Made by a program: the position numbers and the translations under genes. This document shows positions 32,408 to 42,407 of a DNA stretch of 64,000 nucleotides, in pieces (the first letter of the stretch is position 1; each line of letters opens with the position of its first letter). Below the pieces are notes generated by a model. The model did no database searches, was not told where the DNA came from, and saw nothing but the letters and a program-made list of their open reading frames with translations. The stretch covers positions 1 through 64,000 of the forward strand of contig JALQPE010000215.1 in assembly GCA_030407315.1 (NCBI GenBank). The letters run 5' to 3'. Source of the stretch: Asparagopsis taxiformis (lineage: Eukaryota > Rhodophyta > Florideophyceae > Bonnemaisoniales > Bonnemaisoniaceae).

Positions 32408-32545
32408 GCTGAGATTAAATTTCGGTAATTTTTCTAGCTATGAAATTACTGCAGTAAAAACTGATCTACCTATGTGCACTTGGGTAGATCACTCTTTACT
32501 GCAGCAATTTCAGCGCAAAAAAGATTACCAATTTCCTTGCCCCGA
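32408..32545. repeat. Diverged hairpin MITE
   Basis: It has the same order of parts as 31903-32028 (GGTAATTTTT, TTACTGCAGTAAAAACTGAT, loop, inverse arms) but with several mismatches, including CTCTTTACTGCAG in the right arm. It is an older copy. Confidence 0.7.
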
Positions 32546-32833
32546 ATATACCTTAGCCTACGTTCTGCAAACACATAGAGATGTAACCAAAATAACTTCT
32601 CTGGCTGATTGCATTGCTGGCTCCATTGCTTTTGGGTATGCCCAGGACCGTTACTGCCCGCAGCTTTTGTAACGGCCGTACCAATGTCCTTATCCGTTAC
32701 ATCTTCCGTCCATGCTCGAGACAAGTTTCCCCCTGGTCTCTTCTACTTATCCTTCCCTTCTCCTCAGCAACGTTTCCAGTTCTACTCAAGTACTCTATCC
32801 TGGGCGTGAACCATTCAACGGTTTCCAGCAAAA

Positions 32834-34507
32834 ATGAGAGATGATTTATCTTTGACTAGGTTTGCAAAGTTCGAAGAACGGTTCGCATCCCTCGAACAGT
32901 ACATGCGCGATTCACTTTCGTCTATTCAATTGGAGCTGGCGTGTATTCGATACATGGCCTCCGCTGTTGCCGGAACAAACACTGTCCCTTCAGTTGTTCT
33001 GGATGAGAGATCAAGAAAAGCAGGTCAAATTGCCACGCTGGTGTCTTCTCTGTTCAACAACAGGCAGGTGACATCTCGATTCGTCGCTTTCAGAACTGTT
33101 GCAGAGCTTGTTAAAACCTTTGTTGACACCAATTTGCTCAAGAATTGTAATTCGAGGTCTGCAACATCACCACAGGTGGATTCCTGCACAACGTTGCTTC
33201 TTGCTGCCCTGTCGTTTTCGCAGACTTCAAGTTCAAATTCTGAGGTAAGGCAATCTAAGAGATCTCTTATCGGAACGGCAGTAGGGAAACGACATGTGTT
33301 CTTAAAACGCTCTATTATCGGAACTGCGTTTATTTCAATGGCAAATGACAGAATTGTGCGATGGAAGGACTTGACGAGCAAGAATGCTGGGGTCCTCGAT
33401 CCTGGGGAGGAGGAGGACTTGAACAGCAATACTCTATCTCGAGACTATGCACTACGCAATGCTACAGTAGTGCCCATCGAAAAGCCGTCTTGGCTGCACA
33501 TTTCCCAACGAGCTCTTTTCCATGCCATGGATATTTCGATGCCCACGGAGGCAGAACGAAACGTGGAACAGTCTACGCATTTGCAGGTTACTCTTTCAAA
33601 GCGTCGCCGACTGTCTGGTTCGAAAGAAGCACGCCGTACTGGTACATCCTCTTCATCTTCTTCCGCTGTATCCAACCTTTCTCCGTCTGACTTACAGTCT
33701 ATTCCGATTATTACCTCTGCACTACGGCAGCTTACACAGTTCTTCAACACTTCCCGGAAACAGATGAAAATGGAATTGGTCAAACAAGCATTCTTCCTCA
33801 TCCACCGAGATATGAAGGCAGGTGTGGATGTTTCTCCTGCCCATGCTGTTTCCACAACAGAAATGTGTCCACGTGACTCTATTCCGACAACTTCGAGAGC
33901 TTACGGAACAGGAGAAGAAGCTCTCGAAGTGTACTCAAAAAATGATTCCATCTTCTCAAATTTCATTCTGAGCCGTCCTGAGCTTCACATTCAGGTTACT
34001 TACATAGTTCAGGTGAGCGGTGATATCGATGGTGAAAACATTGCGAGTACGCGAGTGGAGAAGTTGGCTGCCTGTTCATTCTCCTTTCTTACTCTAGCTA
34101 TGATATTGTTATGCAGTTTTTGCCAATGTACACAACTGGAGATGCTCTGTCATGAACCTCATGCTATTCAAGCATGTTATAAGATTGCAATATGCCTCCA
34201 AGGTTTATTTAACGAAGCCCTGAAACAACAGCCTACATCTCATTTTGGGAAGGATGGATTCCCCTTGCGCGTTACATGGGGACATCTTGAGCTCCGGGAC
34301 TACCTCATGGGAGGTGACTGCCTCACGGGGATCATTAGAAAGAAGAGAAACCTAACAGCACAAGAATACGAGTCTGTCCGTTTCGTTTCAGGCTTCAGAC
34401 ATACTGAGCGCTCAGAAGATAACCCAGCAAACAGACCAGTTTCCAATCATGATTGTGTACCTCTCGAGGAGGATGATGAACTTGGTATTTCTTTAATTGG
34501 CATGTAG
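32834..34507 (+). CDS. Coiled-coil transposon protein of unknown function
   Basis: The ATG at 32834 gives 557 residues. I do not recognise a catalytic domain. The N-terminus (about 5-45) is a heptad-like helix (FEERFASLEQYMRDSLSSIQLEL), a likely oligomerisation coil. A basic SKRRRLSGSKEARR with a following Ser run lies mid-protein and could be a nuclear signal. The C-terminal half is helical with clustered Cys (CSFCQCTQLEMLC). A decayed homologue lies at 903-2306. In both places the gene points toward the Tudor-like gene, so the pair moves together. A DNA-binding accessory role (as TNPA-type proteins have in CACTA elements) would fit its place, but there is no direct evidence for it. Confidence 0.6.
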   Translation: MRDDLSLTRFAKFEERFASLEQYMRDSLSSIQLELACIRYMASAVAGTNTVPSVVLDERSRKAGQIATLVSSLFNNRQVTSRFVAFRTVAELVKTFVDTNLLKNCNSRSATSPQVDSCTTLLLAALSFSQTSSSNSEVRQSKRSLIGTAVGKRHVFLKRSIIGTAFISMANDRIVRWKDLTSKNAGVLDPGEEEDLNSNTLSRDYALRNATVVPIEKPSWLHISQRALFHAMDISMPTEAERNVEQSTHLQVTLSKRRRLSGSKEARRTGTSSSSSSAVSNLSPSDLQSIPIITSALRQLTQFFNTSRKQMKMELVKQAFFLIHRDMKAGVDVSPAHAVSTTEMCPRDSIPTTSRAYGTGEEALEVYSKNDSIFSNFILSRPELHIQVTYIVQVSGDIDGENIASTRVEKLAACSFSFLTLAMILLCSFCQCTQLEMLCHEPHAIQACYKIAICLQGLFNEALKQQPTSHFGKDGFPLRVTWGHLELRDYLMGGDCLTGIIRKKRNLTAQEYESVRFVSGFRHTERSEDNPANRPVSNHDCVPLEEDDELGISLIGM

Positions 34508-34633
34508 AACTGTTCTAGCTGGAACACCGCCGTCTTCATGTGACTGTAGTAGTTCCCATTGCTTGCCTCTGCTCCGCAATGTATGCTTCAGAATAATTAA
34601 ACTAGTTCTTCCATGTTCATCTCACTACCTGTA

Positions 34634-36328
34634 TCATTTTATGTACTCCTCTGCCCTTTTCTCTGACACACTATACCCCACCACATCATTGACCACATCT
34701 TCCGATATTAACTTGCCTATTCTACATGGTTCTTCCACACCACGGAATATGACATACGGCATATGCACTCTCAATGTTCCCCACAACATGTCACCAGCCC
34801 TTCCTCTTTTCCTTTGCGTTGTAGGTTCCCATTCAATGCGGAAACATTTCTTTCTTTCGCTTCTCCACCCTTCTAGACTCCCGTCACCATCGAACCCCCC
34901 GTGCACGCCACATATCGAGGGACATTCCTGCAGCTCCATTCCGTTCACATATTCACCTTGGACTACAGCACTACCGTTGCGAGCCAGACACCATACGTTC
35001 GATTTAGATCCGGCAATGCAGAACGAGCTACTGCCAATTGCAACAGATGTCGACTGTGCTTCCATCGTTTCCGAGCACAATATCGTACCAAACAACCGCA
35101 GAGCACATGGCCTCGCTGTTCCGTTCATGTCACCACACTCTTCATTCTCCTCCCCTTCCGAGTTGCTTATGTTACGCCTATGAACCAGAGACTCAGTTCG
35201 CCATCTGTGCCCCAATCCTAGCAGATCCGATAGTGTGGAAAAACTGGAACACGTAATGTTCACAGCTTCTCCGCCATTTCCAGCCACTGCCGCGTGAAGC
35301 CCTGGGTACACTTTGTAATACCCCCCTCGATAGGTTTCTGCTGTTCCCTTTAGCATTTCCCGGAATAGCTCAGTGCTCAATGAGATTGGAATCTGGACAG
35401 GTCCGGTAATAGCCGTTCCACTCGTGCATGCACCGTCAATCTCACCATGTGGGTAGCCACCCCCTGGGGTTGACAAAGTGCTTCGATTAACCTGTTCCAC
35501 GACTTTCTCTACCGCACGCTGCAAGAGCATTAACAAAACCTTACCAGCCGATACTGTTGATGCACAATTTAGAACCCTTTCGTTCCAACCAAGCCGAATC
35601 TCGCTAGCATTTCCAGAAAGCATTATATTTTCTAGTGTTCTCAGCCTTGTCTCCATACCACTGTATGTTTTGACGTCAAGTGCTGATTCCACTTTTGGCT
35701 TCTTCCTCTGCGGTGATATCGCTTCAGATTCTCCATCTGATTGGTCATGACATTCTACTCTCTCCGCTTCGTAATCCACAGCCTCTCCATTGCTCGTTCG
35801 CCACGGTGTCGGGGGCTGGCCCCCCGACATCAACTTATTTCCGAGCAGAAACTTTACGTTTTCGTAGGCGACACAAGGATAATTCATTTCAGGAATAGCA
35901 TCGTATAACAATCTGCCTTCTGCCACTGCCATTTCATTATGACTCGGCTTCACAGCGTTCGAATGCCGCCACGTAGTGACTTCCAAGACTGATATCTCCT
36001 TTTCCTCCCTCGTCAACCTCACGACTGCATCATCCACATCCTTTCTATTCTGCTCCACCACACCGGGCGTGTACATTCCATCTCCTCTGTCTACGTCGAT
36101 GCGGTCTCCCACTGACGGCTTACCACTGCAGACAGGATACTGCTCAGGAAGTTTCATTTCCACAACCGTAGCCTTCCACCATATTGCGTCATCGCCAACT
36201 TGGAACCATACGTCTATTTCCGTTCCGACACATGGGAGTGCATCTACGGCAGCTGCCCGCTCACGCTCACGACCAGCTTTCGCTTTTTCGCTCTGTCGCC
36301 TAATTCGCAATGATTCACGCCTCGTCAT
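34634..36328 (-). CDS. Tudor/Agenet-like protein, possible chromatin reader
   Basis: The ATG at 36328 opens MTRRESLRIRRQSEKAKAGR, strongly basic; 564 residues. Residues about 33-120 show EIDVWF...AIWWKATVVEM then VGDRIDVDRGD...PGVVEQ and TTWRHSNAVKP, a two-part pattern that resembles tandem Tudor/Agenet repeats, which read methylated lysine or arginine. A basic SPQRKKPKVE patch is a likely nuclear signal. The C-terminal half is conserved with the decayed copy at 2708-4068 (LRLFGTILCS, IGSSSFCIAG) and unassigned. It ends 127 bases from the end of the convergent coiled-coil gene. If the Tudor call is right it could read marks set by the SET fusion; that is inference, and the domain assignment needs a profile search. 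Confidence 0.5.
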   Translation of the reverse strand: MTRRESLRIRRQSEKAKAGRERERAAAVDALPCVGTEIDVWFQVGDDAIWWKATVVEMKLPEQYPVCSGKPSVGDRIDVDRGDGMYTPGVVEQNRKDVDDAVVRLTREEKEISVLEVTTWRHSNAVKPSHNEMAVAEGRLLYDAIPEMNYPCVAYENVKFLLGNKLMSGGQPPTPWRTSNGEAVDYEAERVECHDQSDGESEAISPQRKKPKVESALDVKTYSGMETRLRTLENIMLSGNASEIRLGWNERVLNCASTVSAGKVLLMLLQRAVEKVVEQVNRSTLSTPGGGYPHGEIDGACTSGTAITGPVQIPISLSTELFREMLKGTAETYRGGYYKVYPGLHAAVAGNGGEAVNITCSSFSTLSDLLGLGHRWRTESLVHRRNISNSEGEENEECGDMNGTARPCALRLFGTILCSETMEAQSTSVAIGSSSFCIAGSKSNVWCLARNGSAVVQGEYVNGMELQECPSICGVHGGFDGDGSLEGWRSERKKCFRIEWEPTTQRKRGRAGDMLWGTLRVHMPYVIFRGVEEPCRIGKLISEDVVNDVVGYSVSEKRAEEYIK

Positions 36329-37315
36329 AGTTCCTCCACGAAATAAAGATACTACAACGCACTATCTGCAATTTTGTTTAGGACAAGTCTTCGTCGACTT
36401 CTTCACTAGATACTACTTCACCCATGTCTGTAACGTCCAATTTTTCATTTTTATCGTATGATACGAATTCACTACCTTGTTCCCTACTGCTGCACAAGTT
36501 TACAAATCCACTAATATTGCGTTTAAGATACTAGTAACGCTTAAAGCCAGGGCGGAACTCACTATTCAGGTCAATCTTGTGTATGCGGGAGTGACTTTAT
36601 TACAAAATTTTGCGACTTCGACAGTAACTATGCCGTAGTATCTGTGCTAAAAATCAACATAGATGGTGCCATTCTTTACTAAGTAATACTACAGGAACTA
36701 AACTCAAGTACAATTATCTACTCTTTCGACCGTACCCTACCTATGGTAGAACAATGGCCATATCGAGATTAGCTAGTTCACGTCATACACTCTGTATCTC
36801 GCCTCTTTCATATGATTCTGCATGGACGTCCAAAATGTGACGTCATCGAAGCGTATGGCGCGTTGGAACAGTCAGTACCACTCCATCCCTCTACCGTCAC
36901 TACATTGCTACGACTACCACCAGTACCTCAGACCGGCGTGACCATCAATGTTCATGGTTCGAGTCCAACATGGTACTGTCATACATATGGTTCCCTCGTT
37001 TCGTGATTCCAGCAAGTAAATTCTAAAAATAATGGAATATGCCACCTCCGGTCACTGTCATGACCAACGCGACGTGTCTTTGTCCTTTCCAATGTTATTT
37101 TTCCGTACAGTAGTGGAAAATTCCACCATGTCACGGTGCTTATACCCACTCCCACGGCGCAGTTTCATTCCATTACATTCTTTACGGTATTTCCACTACT
37201 TATCTATGGCACGGCGCCGGTAATTTCTGCGAATTTTTTATGGTTTGCCATTCCACTAATTTCTAATGGTCCAGACCATAAAATTTACTGGTTTTTCAAA
37301 AAATTGCTTATCCTG
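36329..37315. other. Noncoding spacer ending at the duplication junction
   Basis: About 1 kb without a supported gene. It should contain the promoter of the gene starting at 36328. It ends at 37316, where sequence identical to 13489 onward begins. Confidence 0.4.
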
Positions 37316-37526
37316 TGCTCTGTGCACATCTGACTTACTTAATATCATTGTATAGTTAGAAACTAGAATAATAATTACATCACTAGAGTACACTGCAAAT
37401 GTTAGTAACTATGGTTGGTGTGGTACACAACACCCTACCTCCTTCATGAGTAAACTTTGCGCACAGAACCGTTCAATACCAGGTAGTGCAGCCAGCGCAA
37501 ACCAGGCTTGCACGACGCAGAGTGCT

Positions 37527-37877
37527 CCCCAGAGCCGTCAACAGCCGTCCAAACCATCGTTTTACGATGTTCCCGGCTCCACACTTCCCTTCTCACCCTT
37601 CCCAGGGTGGGAGACGGACGAAACTCCCAACCGCTTACAGCCGAAGCCGTTTACCCGGGATGCTTACAGCAAAGTCATCGTTACGATGACTTTGCTGTAA
37701 GGAAAGGTTTGATTACAGTGGTGAGAAAATTTTACCGGGTAAAAAATCAGCAAGAATTTTTTACCCGGTAAAAAATTGTGGCCGCTGTAATGATTTGATT
37801 TCTTACAGCAAAGTCATCGTAACGATGACTTTGCTGTCAGCACCCCAGCGAAACTGCATCATCTGTAAGCCTTCCTC
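37527..37877. repeat. Palindrome cluster 3, copy B
   Basis: It is the counterpart of 13700-14050, with both 33-bp palindromes and the TTTTACC/GGTAAAA palindromes intact. Confidence 0.85.
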
Positions 37878-38090
37878 ACCTCAATGTTGCAACCAAAGAC
37901 GACTGCGATATTAACTTGTTCTATTCTAGTAGTGCCCGCCATAGTTTCCTCCCCTTCTCATATTAAATTGAGTATTGTATATCTCCTGACCCGTCTACAT
38001 ACGCAAACGTCATGTACTAGCCTAACTTTCATCGTTTACTTGAAGGCGGCCTTGATGCCTGCCATAGAATGCTATTAAGAACTAATTTCA

Positions 38091-41000
38091 TCAGATATCT
38101 AAACGCTCCCAGTAGTTGACATTGAAGGGAGGCTGTAGCAACTTCTCCCTGGAAGTTCGCAGTGATAGATGGGACCGGATAGGATGCTGGTACCTCACCG
38201 AAGAACGACCCTCTGCGAATCCCATTCCTCCGTGATACACGTCCGTTCGGCATACAAGCAGGGAATACGGTGGGATGCGCACGTTCGTCACTGGCACGCG
38301 GTACTTGTCTTTCGCTGGATGACTTAGGCACACATGGCTGAACTTGGCGATACGAATGATGAACCCATTCGCACCAGCAGCCATCATGAAATATGATGGC
38401 GAGTTGAGAGGACCAGTTCCAGTTCCCTCACGGACGGGAACATCGGTATGCATAAGTTGCTCCTGACTACCTTCTGCGGTCAAAATCAGACGAAGACCCG
38501 TTTCTGGAAAAACCACCGCTTCTTCTCTTCCAAACCCGAGCTTCAGGTTCTCCGCACAAATCGCCTTACCTAGCTCCAGAATCAGCTTGTTCCTGTACTG
38601 CCGCGCGCTTTCTTGCTCAAGGTCATCGCAGATGCTTTTCCGGTCCGTCTTGAATACACCAGTGCTGTCTTTCGGTCGAAGTGGTTTCCACGGGTTCTTC
38701 TGACTTGCACTCGAGCCACTTGTAGTACCTTGGAATGTGCTGGCCATCTGTGTGAATAACTCGTGCGTAGCTGCTCCCACTGTAGTAGAAGAGAAAATGT
38801 CTTGCAACACCACGTAACCAAGCTCGTCGATCATTCTTCTCTGGTAGCTGAAGTATTGTTGGCTTTCACAAGAACCGAGGGGACATACCAAAGTAGAGTA
38901 GCCTGCAGCTGCTTCCATTATCTCCGTCCGGATTGTATCAATGTCTTCTTCTGTGATATAATACTTCATTCTCGAGTTGGAAGGAACGCATAAAGGCAGC
39001 TTCTCAGGTATCTCCTCTGCGAATGTGCGGTCTGGAAGGGAGTTTTCTTGCTCGTCAGTGAAGAGTGGTGCTTCTTCTCCAGTCGTTCGTTTTCTTGCAT
39101 TGACTCTACTCTTCTTTTCCCGGGGAGGCCCAATCTCAATGTTGTCATCCGGCGTATTGGGCTCAGAAAACTTCGCGCTAGTTTCTTCCCTTCTTCGCTT
39201 CTTATCCAGCCTGGACTCGTTTTCATCGCCGCTTCCACCAGAACTCCTGCTTCTTCCCGAATTCTCCTTGTCCGCTTCTGCCGGGCTAGTGCTGTTAGTT
39301 TCTGGTGTCCTGATTCGAAGTTTCAATATCACAGAGCGGTTCTGCGCATCTCCAGCTTGTTGTCCAGGCGTGTCTATGTCCATGCGACCACTATTGTCCA
39401 AGTTGATATCCAGACTTTGCGTATCGCCGCTTTCTTTCCTTCCCTGAGGAACATCTTCTCTGACAATCCTTCCCGGCGAATTATCCCTGGCACGACTTTC
39501 CCGCTCTGCCCTTCAAGCTGAAAGACGTTCCTGTTCTTTTTGGAGAACAGCAAGACGTTCTGCTTCCCTCTTCTCAGCTGCTGCAAGACGCGTGGCAGGA
39601 CGTTCCTGTACTCCCTCTTTTGCTGCGGCAGGACGGTTTTCTGCTTCTTTCGGGGTGCTCAGAGGTGCCTCTTCTATTGCTTTCGTCGCGACAGCAGGAA
39701 TCACTTCTTCAGCCACCACATTTGGAGTAATTTCCTGTTCTTCCTCCACAGCAGCAGAAACTTCCTGCTCTACTTGGGCTTCGGCAGATACTCCATCTTC
39801 TGCTTGAACAGGACCAGGAGTTTCCACCGTTTCCTTCTCTGTAGAATTATTTCCCTGTTCTGCGGCAGTAGGTGCTTCTTCCTCCTCTTCTGCTTTGGCG
39901 CCAGCAACAAGTGCTTTTTCTATTTCTCCGGGGGTCATGCGATTCCGTTCCCTCTCCTCCTCCGCTTTCGTCTCCTGCATTGCCTTTGTCCCGGTAGCAT
40001 ATTCCAGTTTGTCGTAAAAACTGTTTGTAAACATCCCGTTCTTGGTTCTCAGACTGCTTCTGTCTACCACGTCGTCATGAAAGTCGGCAAGGACGAATAC
40101 AATGCGTTCTCCAATGCGATGATCATTATCCCCGACCTCCTTCGCGTTTTCTGCTGCCAAATCCGTTCGCACGAATTCCTCCATCGTTGCAGAGTTCAAC
40201 CACTTGCGGACGACCTCTGCCATATCATAGATGGCCAACAGAGCCAGTAGCCAAGTGCGCATCGTGAACGGACTTCCGCTTCCGATATTTCTGACAAGTC
40301 CTCTCTTCCTCCTCATCCTTGTCCACGACGCTGTCATCTCGAGCACAAACCACTGGAACCACTCCTTATCGCGCGTCCCGCGTCCGTCCGTGCCATTGCG
40401 GAATATTGCGTTATTGACAAGATCGAGCACGCACCCGTACATATCGGCAGAGTCAATTCGAGAAAAGTCCGGATCTCTTCCCTCGGTTCTTGCATCCTCG
40501 ATTTCTCTGTTCCTATCCAAAGGATTGTAAACGCTAGGGATAGAGCTCCAGTACACGAAAGCAACGCTGTCTGTGCGATTGAACCCCTTCGCAATGTTGA
40601 TGTACTGCCTATACGAGTTCTCCGAACGGTTCCTGTCGGACGGCAGAATATAGCTCACTTCTTTCAGAATAGGAATAAGCCGGACAACAGGAAGATCCAT
40701 CTGGTTGGAAAACCTGAGAAGCTCTATGACCGCACAGACATTGTCGGCAATGCTCACAGAAGCGACATCGTGAGTTTGTATATTGGCTTCGAGAGACAGT
40801 TTCAGAACCTCCAGCGCATCGAAAATTAGACGCCCGTTCGGCGCAATCAACTGTTGTACCCAAACCAATTCCAAGGAATCCCTGTTCTTTCCTGAGTGCT
40901 TCTCCAGGCATAGTTGCAGAGCAGCTATGCGATGAGAGCCATTGATGCAGTAAAACTCGTCTCCTTCGTTATCTTACATTTTGCAGACTGTAATCATAGT

Positions 41001-41216
41001 TCCAGTGGTAGAGAAACCTCTATCCATGAAAATGCTGGCCAGTTCGTTTACACGACCCGGTCGCACCAAACGGGAGGTCACTGTCGGAAACTTCACTTTG
41101 CGAGGATCAACTTGCACTTTAGAAGAGCTGTACTGAGCAATAGTGATGCTTTTCTCTTCAGCAGAAGGAGAATTGCTCTTCTCCGCTGTAGTATTCATGA
41201 TACTATTGTCTCCCAT
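38091..41216 (-). pseudogene. ParB-like / 2OG dioxygenase fusion #2, copy B, inactivated by two nonsense mutations
   Basis: It is the duplicate of 14264-17386. A GAA codon is TAA here (plus-strand TTA at 40974-40976), stopping the frame just before the ParB-like motif. A second stop, TGA (plus-strand TCA at 39513-39515), lies in the linker where copy A reads Ser. The ParB-like DGSHR is NGSHR (codon at 40941-40943), and GADGF in the dioxygenase domain is GANGF. The HTD, distal H and R codons remain. A product from an internal ATG could still contain the dioxygenase part, but the full fusion cannot be made. Confidence 0.85.
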
Positions 41217-42015
41217 TGTAATCCCTGCAATCTCAGTTCGTTCAATCGGTTCTTTGTTCAAATGTTGTGTAGACGATGAAATCCACAATTGTGGTACCTC
41301 CGAATGCGCTTCCCGTCTCTCAGCTTCCTCTCATATACTGTCCGGACAAGACATCCCCTACCTACCTTCAGTCCTGATGAACCTTACGCTGCACCCGCTC
41401 AGCACCTCTGACTCTACCTGATCCTGATACCTCCACAAAGCGTTTAGCCCTTTCCATCAATCTACACCTAATAGTATGTACCTCTAGCGCATATAATGCA
41501 ATCGAACCCGTTTACCTCACCACGTCAATTATCATTCATATTCCAACAACCTATTTCATCCACACTCTCCACCTCGCTTCTTCTTCCATACCATTGATTC
41601 CTATCAATCGATTCTACGTGAGTTTTATACATTTACCACGATCCACCTCTCCTACAAGTCTGAAAAATTCATTTCTACACTAACTTTTGCTACTCACAAA
41701 TAAACGGTTCCCGTGCAGGCCACTGCTTGAATTTCTTCCTATTGGCGTACTCGGCTGCAAAGGATTCATAGACTATTTAAACGGTGATCATATAAATGGT
41801 TTCCAATGTGCTCCAATGGACCATACACCAATGAACATCAATATGAATTCTGTTCAACTACCTATTCACTACTGCGATTCAGTTTTCTTCCATACCAAAT
41901 CTCATTGCCTTCCTACCCTAATCGATTCAAAATGCTTCCTCCTCGTCAGTTGATCAATATTCCTTACAACGAGCAGGTCCTCTGGACATCCTAAAGTTGG
42001 TTACTTAACCTTAAC
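41217..42015. other. Noncoding spacer, copy B
   Basis: It is the duplicate of 17387-18187, with one-base changes only. No gene seen. Confidence 0.5.
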
Positions 42016-42292
42016 TATCGATGAATTTGCTGTAATGAAACGTTTTCTTACAGCGGCCACAATTTTTTACCCGGTAAAAATTCTTGCTGATTTTTACCCG
42101 GTAAAAAATTCTTCGGCCACTGCAAGGAAACGGTTCCTTACAGCAAAGTCATCGTAACGATGACTTTGCTGTAAGAAAGCAAATCATTACAGCTGCCACG
42201 ATTTTTTACCCGGTAAAAAATTCTTGGCCACTGTAATGGCAACGTTTTCTTACAGCAAAGTCATCGTAACGATGACTTTGCTGTAAGCATAC
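42016..42292. repeat. Palindrome cluster 4, copy B
   Basis: It is the duplicate of 18188-18460, with both 33-bp palindromes intact. Confidence 0.85.
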
Positions 42293-42407
42293 CTCCCTCC
42301 ATCCTCTCAGATCCTCTCCCCACTACTTCGCACCAATCCACCAACGCCCTAGAGTGTACTATTCATATGTGATGCATCTGGTTATTCATTTTATTCTTCC
42401 CTAAAAA

